Source: CAVQBP01 sp963710745
GTDB taxonomy: Bacteria; Bacteroidota; Ignavibacteria; Ignavibacteriales; Ignavibacteriaceae
Assembly: GCA_963710745.1 (NCBI GenBank)
Contig: CAVQBP010000019.1
Coordinates: forward strand, 496,001 to 560,000
Direction: 5' to 3'
DNA length: 64,000 nucleotides
In this document: positions 54,000-62,005 of the stretch, in pieces
Numbering within the stretch: the stretch's first letter is position 1
Layout of the letters: each line of letters begins with the position of its first letter
The notes under the pieces: model-generated
What the model saw: the letters and a program-made list of their open reading frames with translations, nothing else
Databases searched by the model: none
Told to the model about the DNA's origin: nothing
Made by a program: the position numbers and the translations under genes

Positions 54000-56345
54000 T
54001 CAGAATTCATAGGATAAAGTCAGGCTGCCGTAAAATGCTGCTTTATATGGAGCCGGAATAATATATCCGTCGCCATGTCCGCCGTCTTTTCCCAGGGCAA
54101 GCCCTTCAATATCACTACCTGTAAATACAAATGCATAATATGTGCTGTTTGTGAGATTATCTCCGCCGGCTGAAATATCAAGAGTGAAATGTTCTGCTAA
54201 TTTTCTCTTGATGCCGATCTTTGCATTCAGCAGGCTATATGATTTTAAGAATGTACTGTTGTCAAAAGTAACAGGAACTTTTCCTACGTACTGATAAGTT
54301 CCGTAAAAATAGAATCCGAAGTTTGTTGTCAAATCAATACCGGTATTAATCATATTATCCGGTACACGGGCAACTTTATTACCTGAGAAGTCAATTGTAC
54401 TTGCGGAGTTGTTATTGTCACTTTTGAAGTCAGTATATTTAAAATCTGAATACGTATAGGAGGCCCATGGGCGAAGTAAAGAAATTGCCTGGTTAGGATC
54501 ATCCAGGATTAGATAGCTTAATGAAAGTTCAGCTCCTCTGTTTTTTTGTTTACCTGCATTAGTAGTAAATGTTACAGAGTTAGATGTTTCTCTGATTAAT
54601 TTATCACTATTTTCAAGATCAAACAGAGCTACCTGGTAAGCAAGCTTCCCGTCAAAAAGGTTTCCTTTGCTGCCGAGCTCATATTGTATTGCATGTTCGG
54701 GTTTAAGATTTGTATTAATTGTTCCATCGCTGCCGACTGCGTCGCTTAAAAGGGGAGGGGTATAACCTGTACTTATACTTATATAAACAGAAGCTTCATC
54801 ACTGAAAATTTTGGATATGGCAATACGCGGAGTTATTACCGGATCGAAAGGATTAACTGCCAATCGGGCAGTGTCATTTAGCTGATTGTTCTTTAACATA
54901 TTTCTGATGCCGAATTCATTTTTATTAATACTTGCTCCGGCCGCAATATTGAAATTAATTGGCAAAGCAAGGTCCCATTCTGTAAATAAATAATAATTTA
55001 GAGCATAATTTTCCTGTGCACTCGGTCTTTGAGGACGCGATGGAATAGGAACAATAAAAACTCCATTGCTGGTTAAATTTGATCCCTGGAACATACCCCC
55101 AATTGTACCGTTGATACCAATATTTCCTGCCTGCGATATAAAATTGAAAACGGAACGAACACCATAGTTAAATTGGTTTACATCGGTGAATCCGTGAGCA
55201 AAAGGCTGATTGGATGTTTTTCCGGAACCGAATACTGTCGTCTGATTATTTACACTTTCATTAAAACGGTAAAAATCGGTAACACCTAAACGAAAACTTT
55301 GGATTTTAATATGTGAATCATTAGCAAGATAAGCTTCATTGCTTACAGGCTGCCTGTTATAGAATTCCGGACTGTCAATTTCACCGGCGAGCTCTTCAAA
55401 AGAGCGGTTATATGCAAAATATGTTGAAATTGTCTGATTGCTTCCCGCCTGGAAATCACCGGTCAATCTTAAAAAATCTTTCCATGAAGCACTGTGAGGG
55501 CGAAAAGAATCATATGTCTGATGTCCGTAATTTACAGCCATATCCGAGTTTTCACCTGCACCCTGGATCGTAGTATTACTTCGGAACAAACCATTACTTC
55601 CTCCAATTATCTGCTGCTGAATGGTTGTTTCATCCGGAGCCGGTCTTCTGGTTGTTAACAGCACCGTTCCGCCGATAAAGCCTCCATACAAGCTTGATGA
55701 AGGTCCCTTTATTATTTCCACATTTCCAAGAGATGCAAAATCAATATCATCAAGAACTGTAGAGCCCGTTGCATCGGTTATAGGAATATTATTAAGGAAA
55801 ACCTGGTATCCGAGCCCGTTACTATTCGGACTGTTGCCGCTTGTACTAGGATAATAGCCCCGTATTGTTATCCGGGCTCCGCCCCAGGGAGTACGTGACT
55901 GCATGAAAACTCCCGGAACCATATTAATCGAATTTTCTAAAGAGAGACCATTCGATCGTTCAAGATCCCGCTGTGTAAGAATTCCCAATGATTGCGGACG
56001 TAATATCTGATTATTTCCCACAACCTGAACACCTGTGAGTTCGACAGGCGAGGGAGAAAGAAGTATGTACAAAGGCTTTTCGGGATCTTTAACCAAAATA
56101 TCTTTATTTAAATAGCCAATTCTTTTTAATGATATAGTAAACGAATTGGAATTCGATGAGAATTTGAATTTGCCGTAATCATTTGTTGAGGCTAGTACTG
56201 AGTTTCCGTTAACTATAATTGTAACTCCCGCAACAGGCTCCAGCGTTTGCTTATCTACAATAATTCCTGTAACTGAAACCTGCGCTTTCAAAACAGAAAA
56301 AGTAAAAAGCAGAAAAATAAAAATCAAAATTATATGTTTCTTCAT
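54000..56345 (-). CDS. TonB-dependent receptor
   Basis: A 781-residue outer-membrane receptor. The ATG at 56345 gives a proper signal peptide (KKHIILIFIFLLFTFSVLKAQ, cleaved near residue 21); an upstream in-frame start would bury it. Residues 24-105 form a carboxypeptidase-regulatory-like domain (VSVTGIIVDKQTLEPVAGVTI). The plug (about 115-240) holds IKGPSSSLYGGFIGGTVLL, and the barrel ends in GSLTLSYEF. The sequence DAVGSDGTINTNLKPEHAIQYELGSKG is typical of siderophore-receptor barrels. No SusD homologue accompanies it. A small membrane-anchored protein gene lies upstream on the same strand. Confidence 0.9.
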   Translation of the reverse strand: MKKHIILIFIFLLFTFSVLKAQVSVTGIIVDKQTLEPVAGVTIIVNGNSVLASTNDYGKFKFSSNSNSFTISLKRIGYLNKDILVKDPEKPLYILLSPSPVELTGVQVVGNNQILRPQSLGILTQRDLERSNGLSLENSINMVPGVFMQSRTPWGGARITIRGYYPSTSGNSPNSNGLGYQVFLNNIPITDATGSTVLDDIDFASLGNVEIIKGPSSSLYGGFIGGTVLLTTRRPAPDETTIQQQIIGGSNGLFRSNTTIQGAGENSDMAVNYGHQTYDSFRPHSASWKDFLRLTGDFQAGSNQTISTYFAYNRSFEELAGEIDSPEFYNRQPVSNEAYLANDSHIKIQSFRLGVTDFYRFNESVNNQTTVFGSGKTSNQPFAHGFTDVNQFNYGVRSVFNFISQAGNIGINGTIGGMFQGSNLTSNGVFIVPIPSRPQRPSAQENYALNYYLFTEWDLALPINFNIAAGASINKNEFGIRNMLKNNQLNDTARLAVNPFDPVITPRIAISKIFSDEASVYISISTGYTPPLLSDAVGSDGTINTNLKPEHAIQYELGSKGNLFDGKLAYQVALFDLENSDKLIRETSNSVTFTTNAGKQKNRGAELSLSYLILDDPNQAISLLRPWASYTYSDFKYTDFKSDNNNSASTIDFSGNKVARVPDNMINTGIDLTTNFGFYFYGTYQYVGKVPVTFDNSTFLKSYSLLNAKIGIKRKLAEHFTLDISAGGDNLTNSTYYAFVFTGSDIEGLALGKDGGHGDGYIIPAPYKAAFYGSLTLSYEF

Positions 56346-56569
56346 GTAAAAAATTCCTTTCCAAAATGCATTTGTGTTTTTAAAAGGAGAATTCCGGCAA
56401 TACTTCAATGTTTATTAACATACTGCCGGGATAAACAATTAAGTTATGCACAATTCATAAGAGACTTAAATGCAGGTGTATACGGAAAAATATTTCCGGT
56501 TAAAAGCGATCATATCAGCAGATATATATATGCTGAAAAGAAGCTTTTATTAAACTCCAGGAATATTTA

Positions 56570-57088
56570 TCAGATAGTTCTTGGCGGCGGTGATTGGATT
56601 TCAATTGTTATGCTTTGATAAAAAACGGATCTAAGAGGTCTTAATTCTATCTCTTTAACTGCAAGGTAAATTTCATTAGTATGGTTAAAGTTATATTTGC
56701 TTAATTCTTTGGCATTATAATTTTTTGATTTGCTGTTGTTTCCGGTGCTATTCTTGACAAGTTTATCAAAATTAGACAGCAGGATTTCTTCATCGTTATC
56801 GTGCAGACAGAAATAAGTTATGCTATCCTTCTTTACTTCAATTTTAACCACATCATACATTTCACCATTATATCTGAATTCTTTTTCTGCTTCTTCCCAT
56901 TCAACTTTTTCATTCTTTTCTTTTAATGAAAAAGTAAATTTTTCAAGTGAATCTTTATCAAGCTGGCTTTCGGCTTTTCCTCTCATTTCGGTATGTATTT
57001 TTGAGCGCAATAATAGGTAAGGGAAGTAGAATCCGAAAATATTAAAAAGAAATAATATCAGAATAAAAAATGTAAAATATTTCTTCAA
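56570..57088 (-). CDS. Membrane-anchored protein of unknown function upstream of a TonB receptor
   Basis: The 172-residue protein has one N-terminal membrane helix (FTFFILILFLFNIFGFYFPYLLL, residues 5-28) with a short positive start, then a charged soluble part with RSKIHTEMRGKAESQL and EFRYNGEMYDVVKIEVKKDSI. I do not recognise the family. It lies 160-220 bases before the receptor gene on the same strand, and similar small proteins next to receptors occur in this phylum, so a shared transport role is possible but unproven. Confidence 0.6.
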   Translation of the reverse strand: MKKYFTFFILILFLFNIFGFYFPYLLLRSKIHTEMRGKAESQLDKDSLEKFTFSLKEKNEKVEWEEAEKEFRYNGEMYDVVKIEVKKDSITYFCLHDNDEEILLSNFDKLVKNSTGNNSKSKNYNAKELSKYNFNHTNEIYLAVKEIELRPLRSVFYQSITIEIQSPPPRTI

Positions 57089-57575
57089 GCTGAGATTTTA
57101 TTACTGGTACTTTTTGGATTAGGCTAAATAAAAAATAATTTTCTATAAGTCAATATTTGTTCATTATAACAACCGAATAATCACACCTTTTTAAACCATC
57201 CGCGTATATATCCTGCGCAAGAGAAACTCATTTTTTACAATATTAAACCCGCCCAATTTTAAAACAGATATCAAGATAACCTGATTAAATCATGTCTATT
57301 TTGAATTTCTACCGTTTATTCTTTCCATAGCCCATTCACTTCAAAAAAATAAATTATGATTTTTTTTTACGATAATTAAATTATGGCGAAAATTGAGCTT
57401 ATAGAATCAGAAGAACAATGAATAAACTGTTCTCTAATAACTTCTGACATTTAGTTTAAAATAACGTTAAATCTATTAACAAAAATTATAACTCAACTAA
57501 TTTTATCTGAATTCGATAATAGAATAAGGATTTTTAAGCTAAAAGTTGAAGAATAAAATATCTCAAGAGGAAAAA
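57089..57575. other. AT-rich region upstream of the chemotaxis operon
   Basis: 487 bases, divergent between the unknown membrane protein (minus) and cheW (plus). It must contain both promoters. Poly-A and poly-T tracts are common. I found no full match to the Bacteroidetes promoter and no supported gene. A weak sigma-54-like TGGC-N8-GAGC at 57384-57398 was considered and rejected. Confidence 0.5.
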
Positions 57576-58073
57576 ATGAGTATAAATAAAGAACTAAAAA
57601 CCGAAACTGCAGAATTATTACAATTGGTGACTTTTAATATTGGAAAAGAAGAATTTGGTGTTGACATTCTTCATGTACAGGAAATAAATAGAATGACCCA
57701 TATTACAAAAGTTCCTAACGCACCGCATTTTGTAGAAGGAGTAATAAATCTGAGGGGAAGAGTTATACCTGTGATAGATCTTCGGTTAAAGCTTAAAATT
57801 GAAAAGAAAGAATATGACAAAAATACAAGAATTATTGTAGTTGAGGTTGATAATAAAACCATCGGTTTTATTGTTGATTCGGTTAATGAAGTTTTAAGAA
57901 TACCTGCAAACCTTACCGAAGCACCGCCGGATATGGTATCAGGAATTGAATCAGAATTTATTAAATCGGTTGGTAAGCTGGAAGACAGGCTGCTGATCCT
58001 TATAGATATTCAAAAAATCATCCTGAATAATGAAATGCAAAAGATAGAAAAAATGGAAGCAGTGGAAGTATAA
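57576..58073 (+). CDS. cheW: Chemotaxis coupling protein CheW
   Basis: A 165-residue adaptor linking receptors to CheA. The double SH3-like fold shows FNIGKEEFGVDILHVQEI, then ITKVPNAPHFVEGVINLRGRVIPVIDLR in pieces near residues 40-66, NTRIIVVEV, and the C-terminal VGKLEDRLLILIDIQKI. The ATG at 57576 is chosen over an upstream in-frame TTG (57546) because AGAGG lies five bases before it. It heads a seven-gene chemotaxis cluster. Confidence 0.93.
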   Translation: MSINKELKTETAELLQLVTFNIGKEEFGVDILHVQEINRMTHITKVPNAPHFVEGVINLRGRVIPVIDLRLKLKIEKKEYDKNTRIIVVEVDNKTIGFIVDSVNEVLRIPANLTEAPPDMVSGIESEFIKSVGKLEDRLLILIDIQKIILNNEMQKIEKMEAVEV

Positions 58074-58169
58074 TTACTTAATAATTAAGGGGTTATCATT
58101 TAAAAAAATATTTTTTTGCGATAATATTATCAATTAACAATTCATATTCTCTTGCTAACAGGGATATCG

Positions 58170-59558
58170 ATGAAAGAAATGGAAGAAGAAATTAAAAAAA
58201 ATTTTGAGTCAATAAAAGACAAGGATTCCGAAGAAAAATTAGTATTCCTGGAATCTTTATATGACACCAAGTTATCGGAAGAGCAAATCGATAATATTTG
58301 CGATTTAATTACAGATGAGGACAAAGGTGTAAGAAATTCAGTTGCATATTTATTAGTGAATAATGCAAACGAAAAAATTTCGAATAAAATAGTTCCGTAT
58401 GTTTCTTCTCCCGATATATCAATAAGAAATCTTGCCGGGGAAATTTTATTAAAGCTTGGCTCAAATGCTGTAGATGCAATGCTTGAATATATTGACACAG
58501 GTGATGATGATGATAAGAAGTTTGTTGTTGATATACTCGGATTGGTCGGAGACGGCCGTGCAAGCACAAAAATAACCAGGCTCTTAAATTCAAGTGATAA
58601 CGAGAATGTTGTCCTGGCATGTATTGAGGCGCTGGGTAATTTGAAAGCAGAAAAATCTCTTTACCATATTATGGCTTTTTATGGAATTAATGAATTGTAC
58701 AGACCAACAGTAATAGAAACTTTGGGAAAAATAGGCTCACATGCAGCTCTTGGTTTTATTTTATACAAATACGAAGAAGAAAATGACGATCTGATTAAAT
58801 TTTCAATTGTTGAAAGCCTTGGATTAATAGGAGATGAAGAAACCTTCTTTTTTCTGCTGGCAGAATTAAATGAAGATAAAGGTCAGCTTGTCTGGCCAAT
58901 TATTAAATCAATATATAATCTTAAAGAAAAATTTGGATTTGATATCCCTTTTGATGAACGAATGAAGAAATTAATTCTTCAGACAATTCTTGATGCCAGT
59001 ATCGAATACAAAAAAATTGCTACAATTTTACTTTCAATATTTAATGATAAAGAAACTTTAACAGTATATTTAAAGATATTCGGGGATGATGGAGAAATCG
59101 ATGAGATAGTATCGCCGAGGTTCTGGGAAAATCCTCAGCTTGTTGTAGAAATTATAGCAGATATGCTTAACCGGAAGCCGAATAATATTAAATCTCTTCT
59201 TAACCTGCTGAAAGATGTAATTCAACTGGATGGGGAAGAAAAATATAATTCGATACCTTCGCTGCAGTTAAGAAACCTGATAGATGCTTTATCCCAATAT
59301 TTATCGGATCATGATGAAGAAGTAAGAATGTTGTCACTGGAGATACTTTTTATCCTGGACAAAAATGTAGCGGTTCTTTTTGTTGATGACTTTTCAGAAG
59401 ATAATAATATCTGGAACAGGTTAAAGCTTGTTGAAATACTTGGTGAAGTTGTTCATCCGAAGGCAGATGAAGTCCTGCTGAAATTATCGAATGATTCCGA
59501 AGAAATGATAAAAGAAAGAGCTGATTTCTGTCTTTCTAACAGAGATATTAATAAATAA
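58170..59558 (+). CDS. HEAT-repeat protein within the chemotaxis operon
   Basis: A 462-residue all-helical protein of PBS-lyase/HEAT repeats. Repeating units of some 30 residues are evident, for instance GVRNSVAYLLVNN, SIRNLAGEILLKLG, FVVDILGLVGDGRASTKI, VVLACIEALGNLKAEKSL and FSIVESLGLIGDEETF, then later EEVRMLSLEILFIL. It is acidic and has no enzyme motif. It lies between cheW and cheR with short gaps (96 and 27 bases), so it is probably a protein-binding platform in the chemotaxis pathway. An in-frame TTG at 58152 is a less likely start than the ATG at 58170. I know no named che gene of this kind. Confidence 0.82.
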   Translation: MKEMEEEIKKNFESIKDKDSEEKLVFLESLYDTKLSEEQIDNICDLITDEDKGVRNSVAYLLVNNANEKISNKIVPYVSSPDISIRNLAGEILLKLGSNAVDAMLEYIDTGDDDDKKFVVDILGLVGDGRASTKITRLLNSSDNENVVLACIEALGNLKAEKSLYHIMAFYGINELYRPTVIETLGKIGSHAALGFILYKYEEENDDLIKFSIVESLGLIGDEETFFFLLAELNEDKGQLVWPIIKSIYNLKEKFGFDIPFDERMKKLILQTILDASIEYKKIATILLSIFNDKETLTVYLKIFGDDGEIDEIVSPRFWENPQLVVEIIADMLNRKPNNIKSLLNLLKDVIQLDGEEKYNSIPSLQLRNLIDALSQYLSDHDEEVRMLSLEILFILDKNVAVLFVDDFSEDNNIWNRLKLVEILGEVVHPKADEVLLKLSNDSEEMIKERADFCLSNRDINK

Positions 59559-59585
59559 GCCTTGGGCTTGAGACTTGAATACAGA

Positions 59586-60479
59586 ATGGACAATTACTCT
59601 AATACAACTATAAAAAATATTTCGCAAAGCAGCTTTTCAAAAGCTCAAATAATGTCGAAGCAATTATTTGATAAATGGAGAACGTTTATCTATGAAAATT
59701 GCGGTATTTATTTCCAGGACAACAAAAAATATTTGTTGGAAAGCCGTTTACTGAAAAGGATAAATTACTTAAACCTGGATTCGTATGATGATTATTTTAA
59801 TTATATAATAACAAGTGTTAATGGGAACAGCGAAAAAAAATATTTATATGAAGCAATTACAATAAACGAAACCTATTTTTTCAGGAATCAGCCTCAGCTT
59901 GATGCTTTAATAAAAACAATAATACCTGAAATAGTGGAAAAACAAGGAAAAAATAATAAAGCAAAAATCAGAATCTGGAGTGCAGCTTCATCTTCCGGTG
60001 AAGAAGCATATTCAGCAGCTATTTCCATTGCAGATCTGCTCATGCCCAGGTATCCGAATCTTGAGTATGAAGTTGTCGGTACAGATATCAGTTATGCGGT
60101 TATTGAAACTGCAAAACAAGGTATCTATAAAGAATATGCAATCCGTAATACACCGGCTTATTATCTTAAAAAATATTTTCAATCGAATGGTAATAGTTAT
60201 CAAGTAAACGAGGAGATTAAGAATAATGTTTCTTTCAAGCTGTTGAATTTATACGATACGGCAGGAATGAGAAGCATGTTTAATTTTGATATAGTATTCT
60301 GCGCAAATGTCCTTATTTATTTTGATATGAATTCTAAAATTAAAGTTATAAACCAGTTATATAATTCCCTTAATAAAGGCGGTTATTTATTTATTGGATA
60401 TTCGGAAACTTTACATAATGTATCGAAAGCTTTTAAAATTTTAAGCTTTCCCAAAACAATAGGTTACAAAAAAGAATAG
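59586..60479 (+). CDS. cheR: Chemotaxis protein methyltransferase CheR
   Basis: A 297-residue S-adenosylmethionine-dependent enzyme that methylates receptor glutamates. The N-terminal helical domain starts at FDKWRTFIYENCGIYFQDNK. ETYFFRNQPQLD precedes the SAM site IRIWSAASSSGEEAYSAAI (family consensus WSA-x-S-T/S-GEEPYS, the Pro being Ala here), then VGTDIS and the FDIVFCANVLIYFD motif. The start may be the ATG at 59586 or another at 59652, since the first 22 residues are not conserved. cheY follows after six bases. Confidence 0.93.
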   Translation: MDNYSNTTIKNISQSSFSKAQIMSKQLFDKWRTFIYENCGIYFQDNKKYLLESRLLKRINYLNLDSYDDYFNYIITSVNGNSEKKYLYEAITINETYFFRNQPQLDALIKTIIPEIVEKQGKNNKAKIRIWSAASSSGEEAYSAAISIADLLMPRYPNLEYEVVGTDISYAVIETAKQGIYKEYAIRNTPAYYLKKYFQSNGNSYQVNEEIKNNVSFKLLNLYDTAGMRSMFNFDIVFCANVLIYFDMNSKIKVINQLYNSLNKGGYLFIGYSETLHNVSKAFKILSFPKTIGYKKE

Positions 60480-60485
60480 AAAAAT

Positions 60486-60851
60486 ATGAAAAAGGTAATA
60501 TTACTTGCGGATGATTCGCCTTCAATTAGAAAATTTGTAGCTTTTTCCCTTGCAATGAAAGGATACGAAATCATCTCTGTTTCAGATGGAATGGAAGCTC
60601 TCGAAAAACTTCCTTCGGAACCGATAAATCTGGTTATAACAGATTTAAACATGCCTAATGTAGACGGATTCGAGCTTATTAAAGCCATCCGGGGAAATGA
60701 AGAGTTAAAAGATATACCTATAATCATTCTTTCTTCCATGAGCGGAAATGAAGAGATTGAAAAAGGTATGAACTGCGGAGCTAATTCTTATTTAATTAAA
60801 CCTTTTGATCCAAAAAGAATTCTGTACGAAGTTTCAAAATATTTAAATTGA
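60486..60851 (+). CDS. cheY: CheY-like single-domain response regulator (first copy)
   Basis: The 121-residue receiver has the acidic pair in LLADDSPSIRKF, the phospho-acceptor Asp53 in ITDLNMPNVDGFEL, Ser in IIILSSM and the conserved Lys in YLIKPFDPK. It has no output domain. It lies 6 bases after cheR and 9 before a second receiver gene. It may be the motor-binding CheY or a phosphate sink. Confidence 0.92.
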   Translation: MKKVILLADDSPSIRKFVAFSLAMKGYEIISVSDGMEALEKLPSEPINLVITDLNMPNVDGFELIKAIRGNEELKDIPIIILSSMSGNEEIEKGMNCGANSYLIKPFDPKRILYEVSKYLN

Positions 60852-60860
60852 GGTAAAAAT

Positions 60861-61238
60861 ATGTCGATAAAATTTTTGATTGTAGATGATTCGGTAACCA
60901 TGAGAAGAATTGTTGTAAACTCATTGAGGAACATTGGTTATGACAATTTTGTCGAGGCTAATGAAGGAAAAGAAGCGATAGAAAAATTAGTGGCAGATAA
61001 TAAAATAAATTTTGTAATAACCGATTGGAATATGCCGGGTGTTTCCGGTCTGGATTTGGTTAAATCGCTTAGAAGTAATGAAAAGTATGCGAATCTTCCT
61101 ATTTTGATGGTTACCACCCGCGGCGTAAAGGAAGATATAATTGAAGCACTTCAAGCTAAAGTAAGCAACTATATAGTTAAACCTTTTACGCCAAATATTT
61201 TAAAAGAAAAAATAGAACAAATTTTAGCCACAGCATAA
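60861..61238 (+). CDS. CheY-like single-domain response regulator (second copy)
   Basis: A 125-residue receiver with LIVDDSVTMRRIVVNSL (acidic pair), phospho-acceptor Asp55 in ITDWNMPGVSGLDL, Thr in ILMVTTRG, and Lys in YIVKPFTPN. The DWNMPGxxGLxLVK-type segment and NIGYDNFVEANEG resemble E. coli CheY more closely than the first copy does, so this one is the better candidate for the motor-binding CheY. AGGT precedes the ATG. The CheZ-like gene comes next. Confidence 0.92.
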   Translation: MSIKFLIVDDSVTMRRIVVNSLRNIGYDNFVEANEGKEAIEKLVADNKINFVITDWNMPGVSGLDLVKSLRSNEKYANLPILMVTTRGVKEDIIEALQAKVSNYIVKPFTPNILKEKIEQILATA

Positions 61239-61251
61239 AGAGAGAAACATT

Positions 61252-62001
61252 ATGAGTCAACCAGCAAATATGGCGGAACTGTTTGAAAGATTAAATGATC
61301 TGAAATCCGTCTTTAAATATGGCCAGAGATTGATTCCAATAATTCAAAGCCTGCTTGATTTTATGTCTGAAACTGTACCGCTATTGGAAAATATTAATGC
61401 TTCAATATCTGAAAGCACGACAAAAATACCCAAAGCTACAAATCAGATTAATAATGTAACCAGCGCAACAGAATTGGCTACAACTGAAATACTTGATATT
61501 ATCGATCTTATTTCAAACGACATTATTGAAATTGAAAAACAGCTTGATGATATATTCAGAATTAAAGAAGAAAAGAAAAATATAATTAAAAAAATCAGAA
61601 AACTTATTGATAATAAAGATGTTGCTAAGCTTTTGGATAAGTACGAGAAACTGGATGATGTGACAAGTCAATATGATCAAATTTCCGAATTAACATCGAA
61701 CATTAAGAATAATTCGTACAATATTACGCTCTCACTTCAAGTGCAGGATATTACTTCGCAGCAATTAGCGGCAGTAAATCATCTGATCAGTTCTGTTCAG
61801 TCAAAATTAGCATCATTAATACTTAACCTTGAAGAGACCAGCATTAATGATCTGGAGTCAACAAATATAATTGTTCCCGAAGGTTCACATTTTGATCCTA
61901 ATGCAAATTATTCCAAATCCGACGGAAGACAGGATATGGTTGATTCTATTGTAAGCAATCATAAAACCTCTCAAGATGAAATAGATAAGTTATTCTCATA
62001 A
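61252..62001 (+). CDS. CheZ-like CheY-P phosphatase with C-terminal CheY-binding tail
   Basis: The 249-residue protein is mostly long helices (coiled-coil, residues 15-200). LQVQDITSQQLAAVN aligns with the CheZ active-site helix DFQDLTGQVI: Asp166 and Gln170 match the catalytic Asp143 and Gln147 of E. coli CheZ in spacing. The last ten residues, SQDEIDKLFS (240-249), resemble both the CheZ C-terminal CheY-binding peptide and the FliM N-terminal CheY-P-binding motif. A linker of about 40 residues separates the two, as in CheZ. It lies directly after the CheY genes and before cheA, which supports the role. Assignment is strong by motif, but overall similarity to proteobacterial CheZ is low. Confidence 0.75.
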   Translation: MSQPANMAELFERLNDLKSVFKYGQRLIPIIQSLLDFMSETVPLLENINASISESTTKIPKATNQINNVTSATELATTEILDIIDLISNDIIEIEKQLDDIFRIKEEKKNIIKKIRKLIDNKDVAKLLDKYEKLDDVTSQYDQISELTSNIKNNSYNITLSLQVQDITSQQLAAVNHLISSVQSKLASLILNLEETSINDLESTNIIVPEGSHFDPNANYSKSDGRQDMVDSIVSNHKTSQDEIDKLFS

Positions 62002-62005
62002 AACT

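Noticed and set aside
57196..57246. 16-codon minus-strand frame (MSFSCAGYIRGWFKKV)
   Set aside because: Too short, with no ribosome-binding site or recognised relative; could be chance.
57384..57400. Sigma-54-like -24/-12 element upstream of cheW
   Set aside because: GG and GC have the right spacing, but the -12 part reads GAGC instead of TTGC and the site is 180 bases from cheW; one such match is expected by chance.
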